64,000 nucleotides of DNA from JAEZDR01 sp039811185 (GTDB taxonomy: Bacteria > Bacteroidota > Bacteroidia > Chitinophagales > Chitinophagaceae): the NCBI GenBank assembly GCA_039811185.1, contig JBDHYF010000002.1:124001-188000 (forward strand), read 5' to 3'. The notes under the pieces were generated by a model. It was not told the DNA's origin. It saw only the letters and a program-made list of their open reading frames with translations, and searched no databases. The first letter of the stretch is position 1. Each line of letters begins with the position of its first letter. This document shows, in pieces, positions 8,471 through 17,161 of this stretch. The position numbers and the translations under genes are program-made.

Positions 8471-9250
8471 CTATAGTTTTACGGCTTGCTTTAAGGTAAC
8501 ACGATTGAATATTTCGGTAAGCTTTTGTTTGGTATGCAACGAAAATTCACCTTTCATCATCCAGTCGTAATACTGTGGTTCGTCTTTTAAAACGGCTGCA
8601 ACCGGCTTGCCTTTATGCTTCCCGAAGTTGAACACTTCAACACCGTTATCAAAAATAAAACGGCGTGAAAAATCCACAATTTCTTCTTCTCCCGTAAAGC
8701 GGCAAATGGTGTCGACACAGGTGCCGATATTAGGGTAGCGCTTCACTTGTGCACATAAAATTTCCCAGGTGGCCAGCGCATCGGCTTCCGCACTGTGCGC
8801 ATCTTCCAAAATCTTATCACAATAAAATTTATAGGCCGCGCTCAGTGTACGTTGTTCCATCAGGTGGAAGATCCGCTGCACGTCAATCATTTTTCGTCCC
8901 TTCATGCTAAAATCAATGCCGGCACGGAGGAACTCTTCAACCAGCAACGGAATATCGAAACGGTTGCTGTTGTAGCCGCCGAGGTCGCATCCGTCGACAA
9001 ACTGTTTCAGCTCGTTGGCGACAGCTTTAAACGTTGGCGCATCTTTCACCATTTCGTCGGTAATGCCATGCACAGCGGAGGCCGCTGGCGGCACGGGCAT
9101 TTGCGGATTCAGGAGCTTGCGTTTTTTGATCTGCTCTCCCGAAGGAAGAATTTTTATCAGCGCAATTTCGATAATGCGATCGGTAGTAATATTTGTGCCT
9201 GTTGTTTCAAGATCGAAAATGACTACCGGCCGTGTGAGTTGAAGTGACAT
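8471..9250 (-). CDS. 3'-5' exonuclease, DnaQ/DEDDh family, with C-terminal DUF3820-like domain
   Basis: The first ~175 residues form a DEDDh exonuclease like the epsilon subunit of DNA polymerase III: ExoI FDLETTG at residues 12-18, HGITDEMV near residue 61, ExoII GGYNSNRFDIPLL near residue 92 and ExoIII HSAEADALAT near residue 151. The C-terminal ~60 residues contain FGKHKGKPVAAVLKDEPQYY, typical of DUF3820. This pairing is common for Bacteroidota exonucleases that are not the replicative proofreader. The gene begins 1 nt after the mpl stop, so the two are probably co-transcribed. Confidence 0.92.
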   Translation of the reverse strand: MSLQLTRPVVIFDLETTGTNITTDRIIEIALIKILPSGEQIKKRKLLNPQMPVPPAASAVHGITDEMVKDAPTFKAVANELKQFVDGCDLGGYNSNRFDIPLLVEEFLRAGIDFSMKGRKMIDVQRIFHLMEQRTLSAAYKFYCDKILEDAHSAEADALATWEILCAQVKRYPNIGTCVDTICRFTGEEEIVDFSRRFIFDNGVEVFNFGKHKGKPVAAVLKDEPQYYDWMMKGEFSLHTKQKLTEIFNRVTLKQAVKL

Positions 9251-9251
9251 G

Positions 9252-10616
9252 TCAGGTTTGTTGGGTTATAGCGTTGGCAAAGGTTTCGATATCTGCCCCA
9301 TCGTAATTGCCGCTGCTCATTAAAAGAATGTTAGAATTCGAGTAGTCTTGTTTCGAAAGCCATTCTATCAGCGAAACATGGGTGGTTAAGACAGAAAGAT
9401 TGCTGTTATTAAATTCGGTTTTTACTAAAGCTGCATCCAAAGGCGGCAGGCGCTTGAGTTGGAGGGCGTGCGACGAATAAAATACAGCTGCTTCATCGGC
9501 GCTGTTGAGGCTGTTGCGGTATTGGGAGAGAAACTGCCTGCTTAAACTGCTGAAAGTGTGCAGCTCGAATACGGCTATCAGCTTCTTATCCGGATATTGT
9601 TGCCGCACTGCCGAAAGGGTTGCAGCAAGTTTGCTTGGCGCATGCGCAAAATCGCGGTACACGTTAATGCCATTTCCTTGTGCTATTAACTCCAACCGTT
9701 TAGAGGCGCCGGTAAAATGTTCTATGGCTTCCAAAAATTCGCCTGCAAAAACCTGTTCTGTTTTACACGCCAGATAAGCAGCGTGCAGATTCAACAAATT
9801 ATGATCTCCGAATATCTTCAATTCTGCCTTCACGCCATCGAGCCAAACGAAAGTTTTTCCGTCTGCAATTTCATGCGGCGGGAGGCCATACGGCTGATAC
9901 TGGATGTCGGAGCGCCGGTTTTCGGCAACGAGGCGTACGAGATGTTCGTCTGTTTCATTGTAGATTAACAAGCCGCCCGGTTCAATTTTATCGATAAAGA
10001 TTTTGAACTGCTCTACGTAAAATTCGAAGGTTGGAAATACATTAATGTGATCCCACGCAATGCCGGTGAGGACCGCAATTTGCGGAAAAAGAAAATGGAA
10101 CTTTGGCCGCTTCTCCAATGCGCTTGCGGGGTACTCATCGCCCTCGCAAACAATTACCGGTGCACCCGAAATTTTCACGCCGGCATCAAATCCTTTTAAC
10201 CGCGCGCCGACAAGATAGTCGAACGATTTTTGTGCGTGTTGCAGCGCTTGCATAATCATGGCTGTGGTACTTGTTTTGCCATGGCTGCCACCAACAACGA
10301 TGCGCTTTTTATCTTTCGTTTCTTCAAAAATGTATTCAGGGAATGAGTAAATCTTCAGATTCAGTTCCCGGGCTTTTTGGAGTTCCGGATTGTCGTCTTT
10401 TGCGTGCATACCGAGGATTACAGCATCCAGTTTATCGTGAATGTTGTTGGTATTCCAGCCTGTTTCAGCGGGCAGCAAACCACTTGATTGAAGAGCAGAC
10501 AGGGCGGGCTCAAAAATTTCGTCGTCGCTTCCGGAAACCTCATATCCTTTTTTTTGGAGCGCAATGGCAAGCTGATGCATTACGCTGCCGCCAACAGATA
10601 TAAAATGAACTTTCAT
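9252..10616 (-). CDS. mpl: UDP-N-acetylmuramate:L-alanyl-gamma-D-glutamyl-meso-diaminopimelate ligase
   Basis: Mpl recycles cell-wall tripeptide by joining it to UDP-MurNAc in the cytoplasm. The 454-residue protein starts at the ATG at 10616 (MKVHFISVGGSVM); a TTG further upstream would add 18 residues with no counterpart. Mur-ligase features are the N-terminal GGSVMHQLA loop, the ATP P-loop GGSHGKTSTTAM near residue 106, the central CEGDEYPAS segment that separates Mpl from MurC, and DHNLLN followed by FAHAPSK in the C-terminal domains. It leads a minus-strand set with the exonuclease. Confidence 0.94.
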   Translation of the reverse strand: MKVHFISVGGSVMHQLAIALQKKGYEVSGSDDEIFEPALSALQSSGLLPAETGWNTNNIHDKLDAVILGMHAKDDNPELQKARELNLKIYSFPEYIFEETKDKKRIVVGGSHGKTSTTAMIMQALQHAQKSFDYLVGARLKGFDAGVKISGAPVIVCEGDEYPASALEKRPKFHFLFPQIAVLTGIAWDHINVFPTFEFYVEQFKIFIDKIEPGGLLIYNETDEHLVRLVAENRRSDIQYQPYGLPPHEIADGKTFVWLDGVKAELKIFGDHNLLNLHAAYLACKTEQVFAGEFLEAIEHFTGASKRLELIAQGNGINVYRDFAHAPSKLAATLSAVRQQYPDKKLIAVFELHTFSSLSRQFLSQYRNSLNSADEAAVFYSSHALQLKRLPPLDAALVKTEFNNSNLSVLTTHVSLIEWLSKQDYSNSNILLMSSGNYDGADIETFANAITQQT

Positions 10617-10719
10617 TTTTACAACCTTTCTGAGCAGAAAAATTAAAATTGCATTCGTATTTATACGCAAAAAATAATTTGTCCGTTCTTATTTTAATTA
10701 CTTTATTTTGTTTTCCTTC

Positions 10720-10727
10720 TATCTTTG
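10720..10727 (+). promoter_or_regulatory. Candidate -7 promoter element for the small lipoprotein gene
   Basis: TATCTTTG matches TAnnTTTG exactly and lies 33 nt before the ATG at 10760. No TTTG is found at 19-21 nt spacing; a TTTG at 10707-10710 is too close. The box lies inside the small inverted repeat CTATC/GATAG (10719-10735). Confidence 0.4.
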
Positions 10728-10759
10728 AGAGATAGAATCGCAAATTAACTCTTTTACGT

Positions 10760-10879
10760 ATGAAAAAAATATCCGTTGCTCTTTTGTTGGTGACGCTTTT
10801 AAGCAGCACTATTATTAGTTGTGCTTCACAGCGCGGAGTGGGCTGTCCTACCACAAACAAAAAGTATTTTAGGGCCTGA
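10760..10879 (+). CDS. Small 39-residue lipoprotein
   Basis: This short gene encodes a 39-residue peptide. It has a classic lipoprotein signal (MKKISVALLL, then STIISC with the lipidated cysteine at residue 21), leaving only 19 mature residues ending in NKKYFRA. The mature part has a second cysteine in GVGCPTTN. A TAnnTTTG box lies upstream and ytxJ begins 20 nt after its stop. I recognise no function. Small conserved lipoproteins with a GCPTTN-like tail occur in Bacteroidota, but this is from memory and not checked. Confidence 0.7.
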   Translation: MKKISVALLLVTLLSSTIISCASQRGVGCPTTNKKYFRA

Positions 10880-10898
10880 TTATTGAACAGCTAACGCT

Positions 10899-11228
10899 AT
10901 GGAATGGAAAACATTATCAACTGAAGATCAGCTCACTGATATTGAACAGGCGTCTTTCCGGAAACCACAGGTAATTTTTAAACACAGTACCCGCTGCAGT
11001 ATCAGCAGCATGGCTTTAAGCCGCTTGGAAAGGTCGGGTTCTGAAGGTATGCACGCAGATTTTTATTATCTGGATTTGCTTGCGCACCGTAATGTTTCGA
11101 ACGCTGTTGCCGATTATTTTAAGGTGCAGCATCAGTCGCCTCAAATCATCGTTGTAAAGGAGGGAAAGCCGGTTTACAACGAAAGCCATCTGGCAATTGC
11201 AATGGATTCCATCTCCGACCATTTATAG
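10899..11228 (+). CDS. ytxJ: Bacillithiol-system redox-active protein YtxJ (DUF2847)
   Basis: This 109-residue thioredoxin-fold protein carries the family hallmark FKHSTRCSISSMAL at residues 27-40, with a single active-site cysteine (CSIS instead of CxxC), and the cis-Pro region QSPQIIVVKEG near residue 88. YtxJ proteins are assigned to bacillithiol-dependent thiol redox work, which implies this organism uses bacillithiol. It lies between a small lipoprotein and an NAD(P)-binding protein, both on the same strand, so the three may form an operon. Confidence 0.9.
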   Translation: MEWKTLSTEDQLTDIEQASFRKPQVIFKHSTRCSISSMALSRLERSGSEGMHADFYYLDLLAHRNVSNAVADYFKVQHQSPQIIVVKEGKPVYNESHLAIAMDSISDHL

Positions 11229-11247
11229 CACATTAAAAGCAGTTTTT

Positions 11248-11898
11248 ATGCTGATAACAATTTTTGGAGCCAGCGGCAACGTTGGTAAAAGGGTAGTAAG
11301 CGTAGCCCTCGCAAAGGGTCATGAAGTAAGAGCGTTCGGACGTAATGTGGAGGGTTTTATTGATGCGGACCTTGCACACCGAAACATCCACGCCATAAGA
11401 GGATATGTATTTAATGAAGAAGACGTTTTTAAGGCGGTGCAGGGTGCTGATGCCGTGCTTTCTGTTTTGGGAGGCGATTTTCTCGGAACCGATAAGACCC
11501 GCAGTCTGGGCATGAAGAACATCATTCATCAAATGGAAAAAGCCGGAGTAAAACGTATTGTTGCGTTGGGAGGAATGGGTGTTTTGCAGCAGGATGAAAA
11601 TTCAATTATTCTCGAATCGGAGCATTATCCCGAACAGTATCTTCCTGTTGGCCGCGAGCATCTGGAGGCGTATAGTTATTTGAAAGAATCATCGCTTAAC
11701 TGGACGTTCATTGGGTCGCCCGATATTAAAGATGAAGAAGGAGATGGGCTGTTTACTGTTAAAGACAGCTATGTTCCCGACAACAACGCCGGCCATATAA
11801 AAGCAGGAAACATTGCATTGTTTATGGTGATGGAGTTGGAAAAAAATGAACACATTAAAAAAGCAGTCGGCATCTCCGATATAGAAGCGACATCCTGA
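11248..11898 (+). CDS. NAD(P)-binding atypical SDR protein (NmrA/BVR-B-like)
   Basis: The ATG at 11248 is chosen because it directly precedes the Rossmann loop TIFGASGNVGKRVV (residues 4-17); a reading from 11197 would add 17 residues overlapping ytxJ. The 216-residue protein has the SDR_a5/NmrA-like pattern with the AVLSVLGGD segment near residue 70 and RIVALGGMGV near residue 106 in place of the classical YxxxK site. Members reduce small quinone- or flavin-like molecules or only sense NADPH. The substrate is unknown. It lies 19 nt after ytxJ. Confidence 0.82.
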   Translation: MLITIFGASGNVGKRVVSVALAKGHEVRAFGRNVEGFIDADLAHRNIHAIRGYVFNEEDVFKAVQGADAVLSVLGGDFLGTDKTRSLGMKNIIHQMEKAGVKRIVALGGMGVLQQDENSIILESEHYPEQYLPVGREHLEAYSYLKESSLNWTFIGSPDIKDEEGDGLFTVKDSYVPDNNAGHIKAGNIALFMVMELEKNEHIKKAVGISDIEATS

Positions 11899-11929
11899 TT
11901 CTTCAATCTTCAATCGTCAAGTCAATCCG

Positions 11930-14362
11930 TCAAAAGGGTAAGCCAACTCCAAGTTGAAGCGCCCAATTGTTTTTAACGGGCTTGCCGGCATACTCATCGT
12001 TTTTCCAGGTGAAGTTGGGAAGCAGCCAGCCGTTATTCTCGCGGCGCGCCGGATCTTTCAGCTTAATACCAAAATCAATACGCACTAAAAAATAGCTGAA
12101 GTCCAAACGAAGCCCTACGCCTGTACCGATGGCAATATCCTGCCACAAGCGTTTAAAGCTGAATACACTCGAGTCGGTGGCCTGTACTTTATTCAAGTTC
12201 CAGATATTTCCCGCGTCAATAAATGCTGCCCCGTCGACAGTGGCCGAGCCGATTGCAAATAATTTTTTCCGATACTCGAGATTGGTTTCAAGCTGCATAT
12301 CGCCGAATCGGTCTGTGAAGGTGGACGAAGTATCGCTGCGGATGGACGAGCCAAGCCCGAGTTGCCGAAGTCCCCATGCACGCATGGAGTTAGGTCCGCC
12401 GGCGACAAACTGTTTATAAAATGGAAGTGTGGTTCCCATACCGCCTTTTCCATAGTTTACTCCCACACCCAAAAAAGTTCGCCAGGCAATTTCGTTTTTA
12501 TTGCCCTGCACCTTTGTAAATGTTTTGGTACGTACATATTCTGCTTCGCCTTTTACATACTGATACAGGTCTTTCAACAAATTTTCAGTTCCGGGAAGCC
12601 CTGAAAATTCAAAGCCAAAACGCCACTGGTTTATATAAGTTGCGTTGTTTTTATCGGGGTACAGCTTGGTGTAGTTGATGCCGCCGCCGATAATTGTACC
12701 AGTGTTAAATGCCGATTGCAAAAACGGATTGCTTTGAAATGCCTGACGCAGGCCGTCCAATGTATCGAGCGAGTACAACTCAATATTCGGAAAGCGGATA
12801 GACCAGGTATTGTTTCCTCTTCTCCACTCGAAGCCGGCGCTTGAAGTAAGTGAGCGCAGGCGGAAAAATTCCTGTCGGTCCGTATACGAGCCGCCGATGT
12901 TGAAGATGGTTTTTGCGCCTTCTCTTGTCCATTGTTGTTGCGAAACATTCAGTAGCCTTAACCCAAAAAAACCATTGCGATATATTTTGCTTAAGACGCT
13001 GTCTACAACCGATGGCCACCTCAGTCGCGGAAGGCTGAGGGTATAACTTGCAGACGACTGAAGCGTTTGCAGCAGTTGCGTGTTTTTTGCAAAGCTCAGT
13101 TCTACACCGTTGCGCACATTGATAATTTGCTGAAACGCTTTTCGACGGAAATTTTTATCGCGAACGGTGGTATTCAGTGCAAGGCCAAACAAGTTTACCG
13201 AACCTAAAAAATCGCCGGTGTTGCGGCTTGCTTCGAGGTTTGCGGTGAAATTATACCGTTGTGCAGGAACCAGCAGTATGTGGAAATTGAGGCTGTCGCC
13301 ATCGCTCGGAATGATTGCCGCATCCACCTGATTCCATGCCCCGAGTTGCCCCAGCGTATTTAACGTACGATAATACCGGCTCTCATTGTATAACTGCTTC
13401 TTTCTGATGAAAGTTTGTTCGCTCATAGGATGAAAGCGGAACATTTTGTAATCGTCTTTCTTTACAATAAAGTTTCTGAATTCGGTGTGCGCAAAAGGAT
13501 AGCTGATGAAACTGTCAACCACTTCAATTCCGTTATATTCCGGATAGTAAAAAACGCTGTCTACATAATACTGTTTCAGATTTTCCGGAAACCTGTATTG
13601 CGCATCCACCTGCGAGCGCAGTTTAAACACCACTGAAGCAGTGGGCTGCTGTTGTTTTTTTATTTCCATATCGAGCAGCATATTCAGTTGCTCGGCCGGG
13701 TCAATATACACGTTAAAAAGTTGTGCATTGGAGGTGTCAACGTGCGCAATGATATCTTCTCTTGTTAATTTAAAATATCCGTTTTGTCGTAACAACAGAA
13801 TATTTCTGTCGAGCTCGGCAGCGATTGAAGCAGTGGTGAAAACAGAATGTCCTTTTTTAATTAATGATTTTCCGATGTTTGACTGTGTTATTTTTTGAAT
13901 GGCAGAATCGGCAAAATCGAATGCAAACGAATCGATGAGCGTTGGCTTTCCGGTGTTTATATTGATGGTGATTTTTGCCCTTATCTGATTGCCCACAGTA
14001 TCGAAGGGTGGAACAGAATCGTGCAACACAGCATGGTAGTATCCCTGCGATCGGAGGTAAGATTCCATAAACGAAAGCGTGTGCTGCAGCCGGATGGAAT
14101 CGAATACCGGCGGGTTACTGAGTTGCCGTGATACAAGAAACCGGTTACGCCATCGCGCTTTCAGACTATCATCCCAATAATTCCCCAGTTCGGCAGTAAG
14201 TCTTTTTTTATCATCTTTGGAAATATTCCCTTTAACGTTGATTCTGTTTTGATATACGAAGGGTGTATCGGGAGGATAGTTTTTGACACTACAGGAAGTA
14301 AGAAAAGCAAGCCCGCACACAAAAAGCAAAAGCAGGAAATTGGCGCCGCGGGTTAAAAACAT
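11930..14362 (-). CDS. tamL: Omp85-family outer-membrane lipoprotein, TamL/BamA-like
   Basis: The ATG at 14362 gives 810 residues with a lipoprotein signal (FLLLLFVCGL, then FLTSC as lipobox). A TTG start 13 codons upstream would spoil the signal peptide. POTRA-like repeats occupy roughly residues 30-330. The C-terminal half is a 16-strand-type barrel with the Omp85 loop segment GGPNSMRAWGLR and a final strand ending in VGLPF. Lipid-anchored TamA/BamA relatives (TamL) are a Bacteroidota trait and act in outer-membrane protein or envelope assembly. The usual partner tamB is not adjacent. It is divergent from the RNA methyltransferase gene, with start codons 7 nt apart. Confidence 0.87.
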   Translation of the reverse strand: MFLTRGANFLLLLFVCGLAFLTSCSVKNYPPDTPFVYQNRINVKGNISKDDKKRLTAELGNYWDDSLKARWRNRFLVSRQLSNPPVFDSIRLQHTLSFMESYLRSQGYYHAVLHDSVPPFDTVGNQIRAKITININTGKPTLIDSFAFDFADSAIQKITQSNIGKSLIKKGHSVFTTASIAAELDRNILLLRQNGYFKLTREDIIAHVDTSNAQLFNVYIDPAEQLNMLLDMEIKKQQQPTASVVFKLRSQVDAQYRFPENLKQYYVDSVFYYPEYNGIEVVDSFISYPFAHTEFRNFIVKKDDYKMFRFHPMSEQTFIRKKQLYNESRYYRTLNTLGQLGAWNQVDAAIIPSDGDSLNFHILLVPAQRYNFTANLEASRNTGDFLGSVNLFGLALNTTVRDKNFRRKAFQQIINVRNGVELSFAKNTQLLQTLQSSASYTLSLPRLRWPSVVDSVLSKIYRNGFFGLRLLNVSQQQWTREGAKTIFNIGGSYTDRQEFFRLRSLTSSAGFEWRRGNNTWSIRFPNIELYSLDTLDGLRQAFQSNPFLQSAFNTGTIIGGGINYTKLYPDKNNATYINQWRFGFEFSGLPGTENLLKDLYQYVKGEAEYVRTKTFTKVQGNKNEIAWRTFLGVGVNYGKGGMGTTLPFYKQFVAGGPNSMRAWGLRQLGLGSSIRSDTSSTFTDRFGDMQLETNLEYRKKLFAIGSATVDGAAFIDAGNIWNLNKVQATDSSVFSFKRLWQDIAIGTGVGLRLDFSYFLVRIDFGIKLKDPARRENNGWLLPNFTWKNDEYAGKPVKNNWALQLGVGLPF

Positions 14363-14368
14363 AAGGCA

Positions 14369-15100
14369 ATGATCAGTAAAAATGAGGCCAAATATATCCA
14401 AAGTTTACAGCAGAAAAAAAACCGCAACGTGCATCAGTGCTTCACGGTGGAAGGTGTAAAAATGTTTGAAGAGCTGTGTGCATCGGGCTATGCAGTGGAG
14501 AAGGTTTACACCACTTCAGAAGCCATTTTTTTTCGTGCTCAGGATTTGTTTGGTGAGGCGAAGGCGCAACGTGTAGCAGATTTTGAATTGGAAAAAATCA
14601 GCTCGCTACAAACGCCAAACGAAGTAGTTGCCGTTGTAAAAATGCCTTTCTCAGCGGGTAGCATCAGCGATGGGTTTATGATTGCGCTCGACTGCATTCA
14701 AGACCCCGGAAATATGGGTACCATCATTCGGCTTGCCGACTGGTTTGGAGTGAAATCGATTATTGCATCGCAAGATTCGGCCGACTGCTATAATCCAAAA
14801 ACGGTGCAGGCAACCATGGGCAGTATTTTTCGCGTGGAAATGCATTATCAGGACCTTGATGCCTTTCTCGATGCAAAGGCGGACGTGCCCGTGTTTGGCG
14901 CGCTTCTTTCCGGCAAAACCATCTACGAGTGCGAACGGGTTTCAAAAGGAATTTTATTAATCGGTAACGAATCGAAAGGCATATCCCACGCACTGAAGCC
15001 AAGGGTGCATCATGCCATTACCATTCCGCGAAAAGGAAATGCTGAATCGTTGAACGCAGCGGTTGCTACAGGCATTATTTTATCACATCTACTTAAATAA
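14369..15100 (+). CDS. RNA 2'-O-methyltransferase, TrmH/SpoU family
   Basis: The 243-residue protein has an N-terminal RNA-binding substrate domain (about residues 1-90) and a C-terminal SPOUT knot. SPOUT motifs are clear: motif 1 DPGNMGTIIRLADWFGV near residue 112, motif 2 LLIGNESKGIS near residue 194 and motif 3 IPRKGNAESLNAAVATGI near residue 219. Such enzymes methylate ribose in rRNA or tRNA with SAM (RlmB type). The exact target cannot be deduced. Its start is 7 nt from the divergent tamL start, so the two may share a promoter region. Confidence 0.92.
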   Translation: MISKNEAKYIQSLQQKKNRNVHQCFTVEGVKMFEELCASGYAVEKVYTTSEAIFFRAQDLFGEAKAQRVADFELEKISSLQTPNEVVAVVKMPFSAGSISDGFMIALDCIQDPGNMGTIIRLADWFGVKSIIASQDSADCYNPKTVQATMGSIFRVEMHYQDLDAFLDAKADVPVFGALLSGKTIYECERVSKGILLIGNESKGISHALKPRVHHAITIPRKGNAESLNAAVATGIILSHLLK

Positions 15101-15101
15101 T

Positions 15102-15860
15102 ATGTTTTTTGTTCTGTCGAAATTGGTGGCGGTGCTGGTGTTTCCTTTCACTTGGTTTGTGGCTTGTTTTATCAGCGCACTACTCCTGAAAAATCCGCAA
15201 TGGAAAAGAAGACTGATGGTTAGCGCCTTAGTTATTCTTTTCCTTTTTGGAAACAAACTGTTGTTTGGCACTATCAGCAAATCGGTTCAGCCGCCGCCCG
15301 TATCCTTTCGTCCGTCGGATCGTTTTTCGTGTGGAATTCTGATGGGAGGCATGGCAGGCTACGATAATAACGGGACGGGATATTTCAATGCAAATGCCGA
15401 CCGCTTTATTGCCGCAGTAGAGCTTTATCATCAAAAACATATTCAATACATTCTTATCACCGGCGGCAGCAGCAGCGTGCTCCGCGCCAACTATAACGAA
15501 GCGGCATTTGTATCGGCACATCTGGCTAAGGCAGGAGTTTTAAAACAACATATTTTAATTGAACCAAAGGCGAGAAATACATTTGAAAACGGCATTTATG
15601 CCAAACAAATGCTCGACAGCCTTCGTCTTGCACCGCCTTATGTACTCATTACATCAGCTTCGCATATCAACAGAAGCATGAAGGTGTTTCACAAAGTGGG
15701 ACTTACAAATACGGTTGCCTATCCTTGTAATTATATTGTGATGGATAAGCACGGTTTGTTCGATTATTTTTTACCCCAAACAGAAGTGTTTTATGCGTGG
15801 CAGAAAGTATTGAAGGAATGGATAGGAACACTCGCCTACCGGTTAACCGGAAAAGCTTAG
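15102..15860 (+). CDS. YdcF/ElyC-like envelope protein (DUF218)
   Basis: The start at 15102 (MFFVLSKLV) is 1 nt after the preceding stop; a longer frame from 15063 would overlap that gene. The 252-residue protein has two N-terminal membrane helices (about residues 1-55) and a DUF218 Rossmann-like domain with GGMAGYDN near residue 80, ITGGSSSVLRANYNEA near 125, EPKARNTFENG near 157 and ITSASHINRSM near 185. ElyC/SanA relatives act in envelope integrity and lipid-carrier metabolism; the catalytic role is unsettled. Its stop overlaps the convergent permease gene by 4 nt. Confidence 0.86.
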   Translation: MFFVLSKLVAVLVFPFTWFVACFISALLLKNPQWKRRLMVSALVILFLFGNKLLFGTISKSVQPPPVSFRPSDRFSCGILMGGMAGYDNNGTGYFNANADRFIAAVELYHQKHIQYILITGGSSSVLRANYNEAAFVSAHLAKAGVLKQHILIEPKARNTFENGIYAKQMLDSLRLAPPYVLITSASHINRSMKVFHKVGLTNTVAYPCNYIVMDKHGLFDYFLPQTEVFYAWQKVLKEWIGTLAYRLTGKA

Positions 15861-17089
15861 TTAAACTGAACTGCCTTTACAGGGCGGATGGTCCGCACAA
15901 TGTTGGCCGGAATAATCAGCGCTAAAAAACATACCACCAAAGTTGATGCAGCCACAAGAAAAAATTGTCCCCACATCATGGCTACCGGCGCGGTGGAAAC
16001 ATAGTAAGAAGCTTCATCTAACCGAATAAATCCTGTTTTTTGCTGAAGGAAACACAGCCCGACCCCAAATAAAAATCCCGCCGTCACACCAATGGCCGCA
16101 ATGTAAGTTGCGTGCAACAAAAATATACGTTGAATCAGCGCGTTGCTCCCGCCGACAGCCTTTAAAATTCCTACCATTTTGGTGCGTTCCAACACAAGAA
16201 TCAACAAACAAGTAATGAGATTGATGATGGCCACGATCGACATAATGATGAAGATAACATCGCGGTTAACATCCTGAATGGAAAGCCAGTCGAAAATATT
16301 CGGGTACACATCTTTTATCGTTCGGCTCACCCATCGATCGGGTAACATCAAATAAATTTCTTCGTTGGTATTGGCCATCATTTTATAATCGGAAAGCAAA
16401 ACTTCATACCCGCCAACCTGCTGTTGGTTCCAGTTATTCAGCCGCCTGATCAAATCAATATCACCAACGGCAAACAGCTTATCAAACTCTTCAATGCCTG
16501 TTTTATAAATGCCGACCACCTTCAGCTTCCGCGAAAATGTTTTTCCTTTTTCTGCCGATATAAAATGGAGCGCTACGGTATCGTTAAGCGCAATGTTCAA
16601 CTCCGCAGCAATCGCTGCCGGAACCGTAATTTCTTTGGAGTAGCTGCTGTCGTTAAATGCAATCCAGCGCCCTTCCGTTAAGAACGGCTTCATGTTTTGA
16701 AAGCGGTAGTTGCGGTCCACACCTTTAAACAGTATGCCTTCTATTTCGCCTTTGTTTTCTATTACAGCACTTTTTGTGGCAAAAGCGTTCACGTGCTGTA
16801 CCTCTTTCAGTTGTTTAATTTTTTGAAGGATGGGCGCATTTTCAGTGATGGGGCTTTCTTCGGCTATTAAGGCTTTTGCAGGCTCGTATTGCTGAATGCG
16901 AATGTGGCCCCAGAAGCCAAATACTTTTTCGCTCACCGTTTGCTGAAATCCGTTTACGAAAGCGATGGTAAGAATCATTGCCGCTACACTTAGCGCCGTT
17001 GCTGTGGTGGCAAGCCTTATGATAAATCGCGACAGTGATTTGCTGCGGTTAAAACTGATTTTTTTTGCAATAAAAAAGGCAACCTTCAT
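15857..17089 (-). CDS. ABC transporter permease, FtsX/LolC-LolE family
   Basis: This 410-residue inner-membrane protein has the MacB/LolE layout: a membrane helix near residues 25-50 (SVAAMILTIAFVNGFQ), a large periplasmic domain (about 50-265), then three C-terminal helices forming the FtsX domain. The family releases lipoproteins from the inner membrane or transmits ATPase movement to the periplasm. The start KVAFFIAKKI and GFQQTVSEKVFGFWGHI are LolC/E-like. No ATPase gene is adjacent, so it probably pairs with a LolD encoded elsewhere. Convergent overlap with the YdcF gene. Confidence 0.88.
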   Translation of the reverse strand: MKVAFFIAKKISFNRSKSLSRFIIRLATTATALSVAAMILTIAFVNGFQQTVSEKVFGFWGHIRIQQYEPAKALIAEESPITENAPILQKIKQLKEVQHVNAFATKSAVIENKGEIEGILFKGVDRNYRFQNMKPFLTEGRWIAFNDSSYSKEITVPAAIAAELNIALNDTVALHFISAEKGKTFSRKLKVVGIYKTGIEEFDKLFAVGDIDLIRRLNNWNQQQVGGYEVLLSDYKMMANTNEEIYLMLPDRWVSRTIKDVYPNIFDWLSIQDVNRDVIFIIMSIVAIINLITCLLILVLERTKMVGILKAVGGSNALIQRIFLLHATYIAAIGVTAGFLFGVGLCFLQQKTGFIRLDEASYYVSTAPVAMMWGQFFLVAASTLVVCFLALIIPANIVRTIRPVKAVQFN

Positions 17090-17161
17090 TCACGAAATTG
17101 TTAAAGCTGTGCGCACTAAAGGTTGCCAATATACAAAGCTTTAGTTTGCAACGAATAGTTT

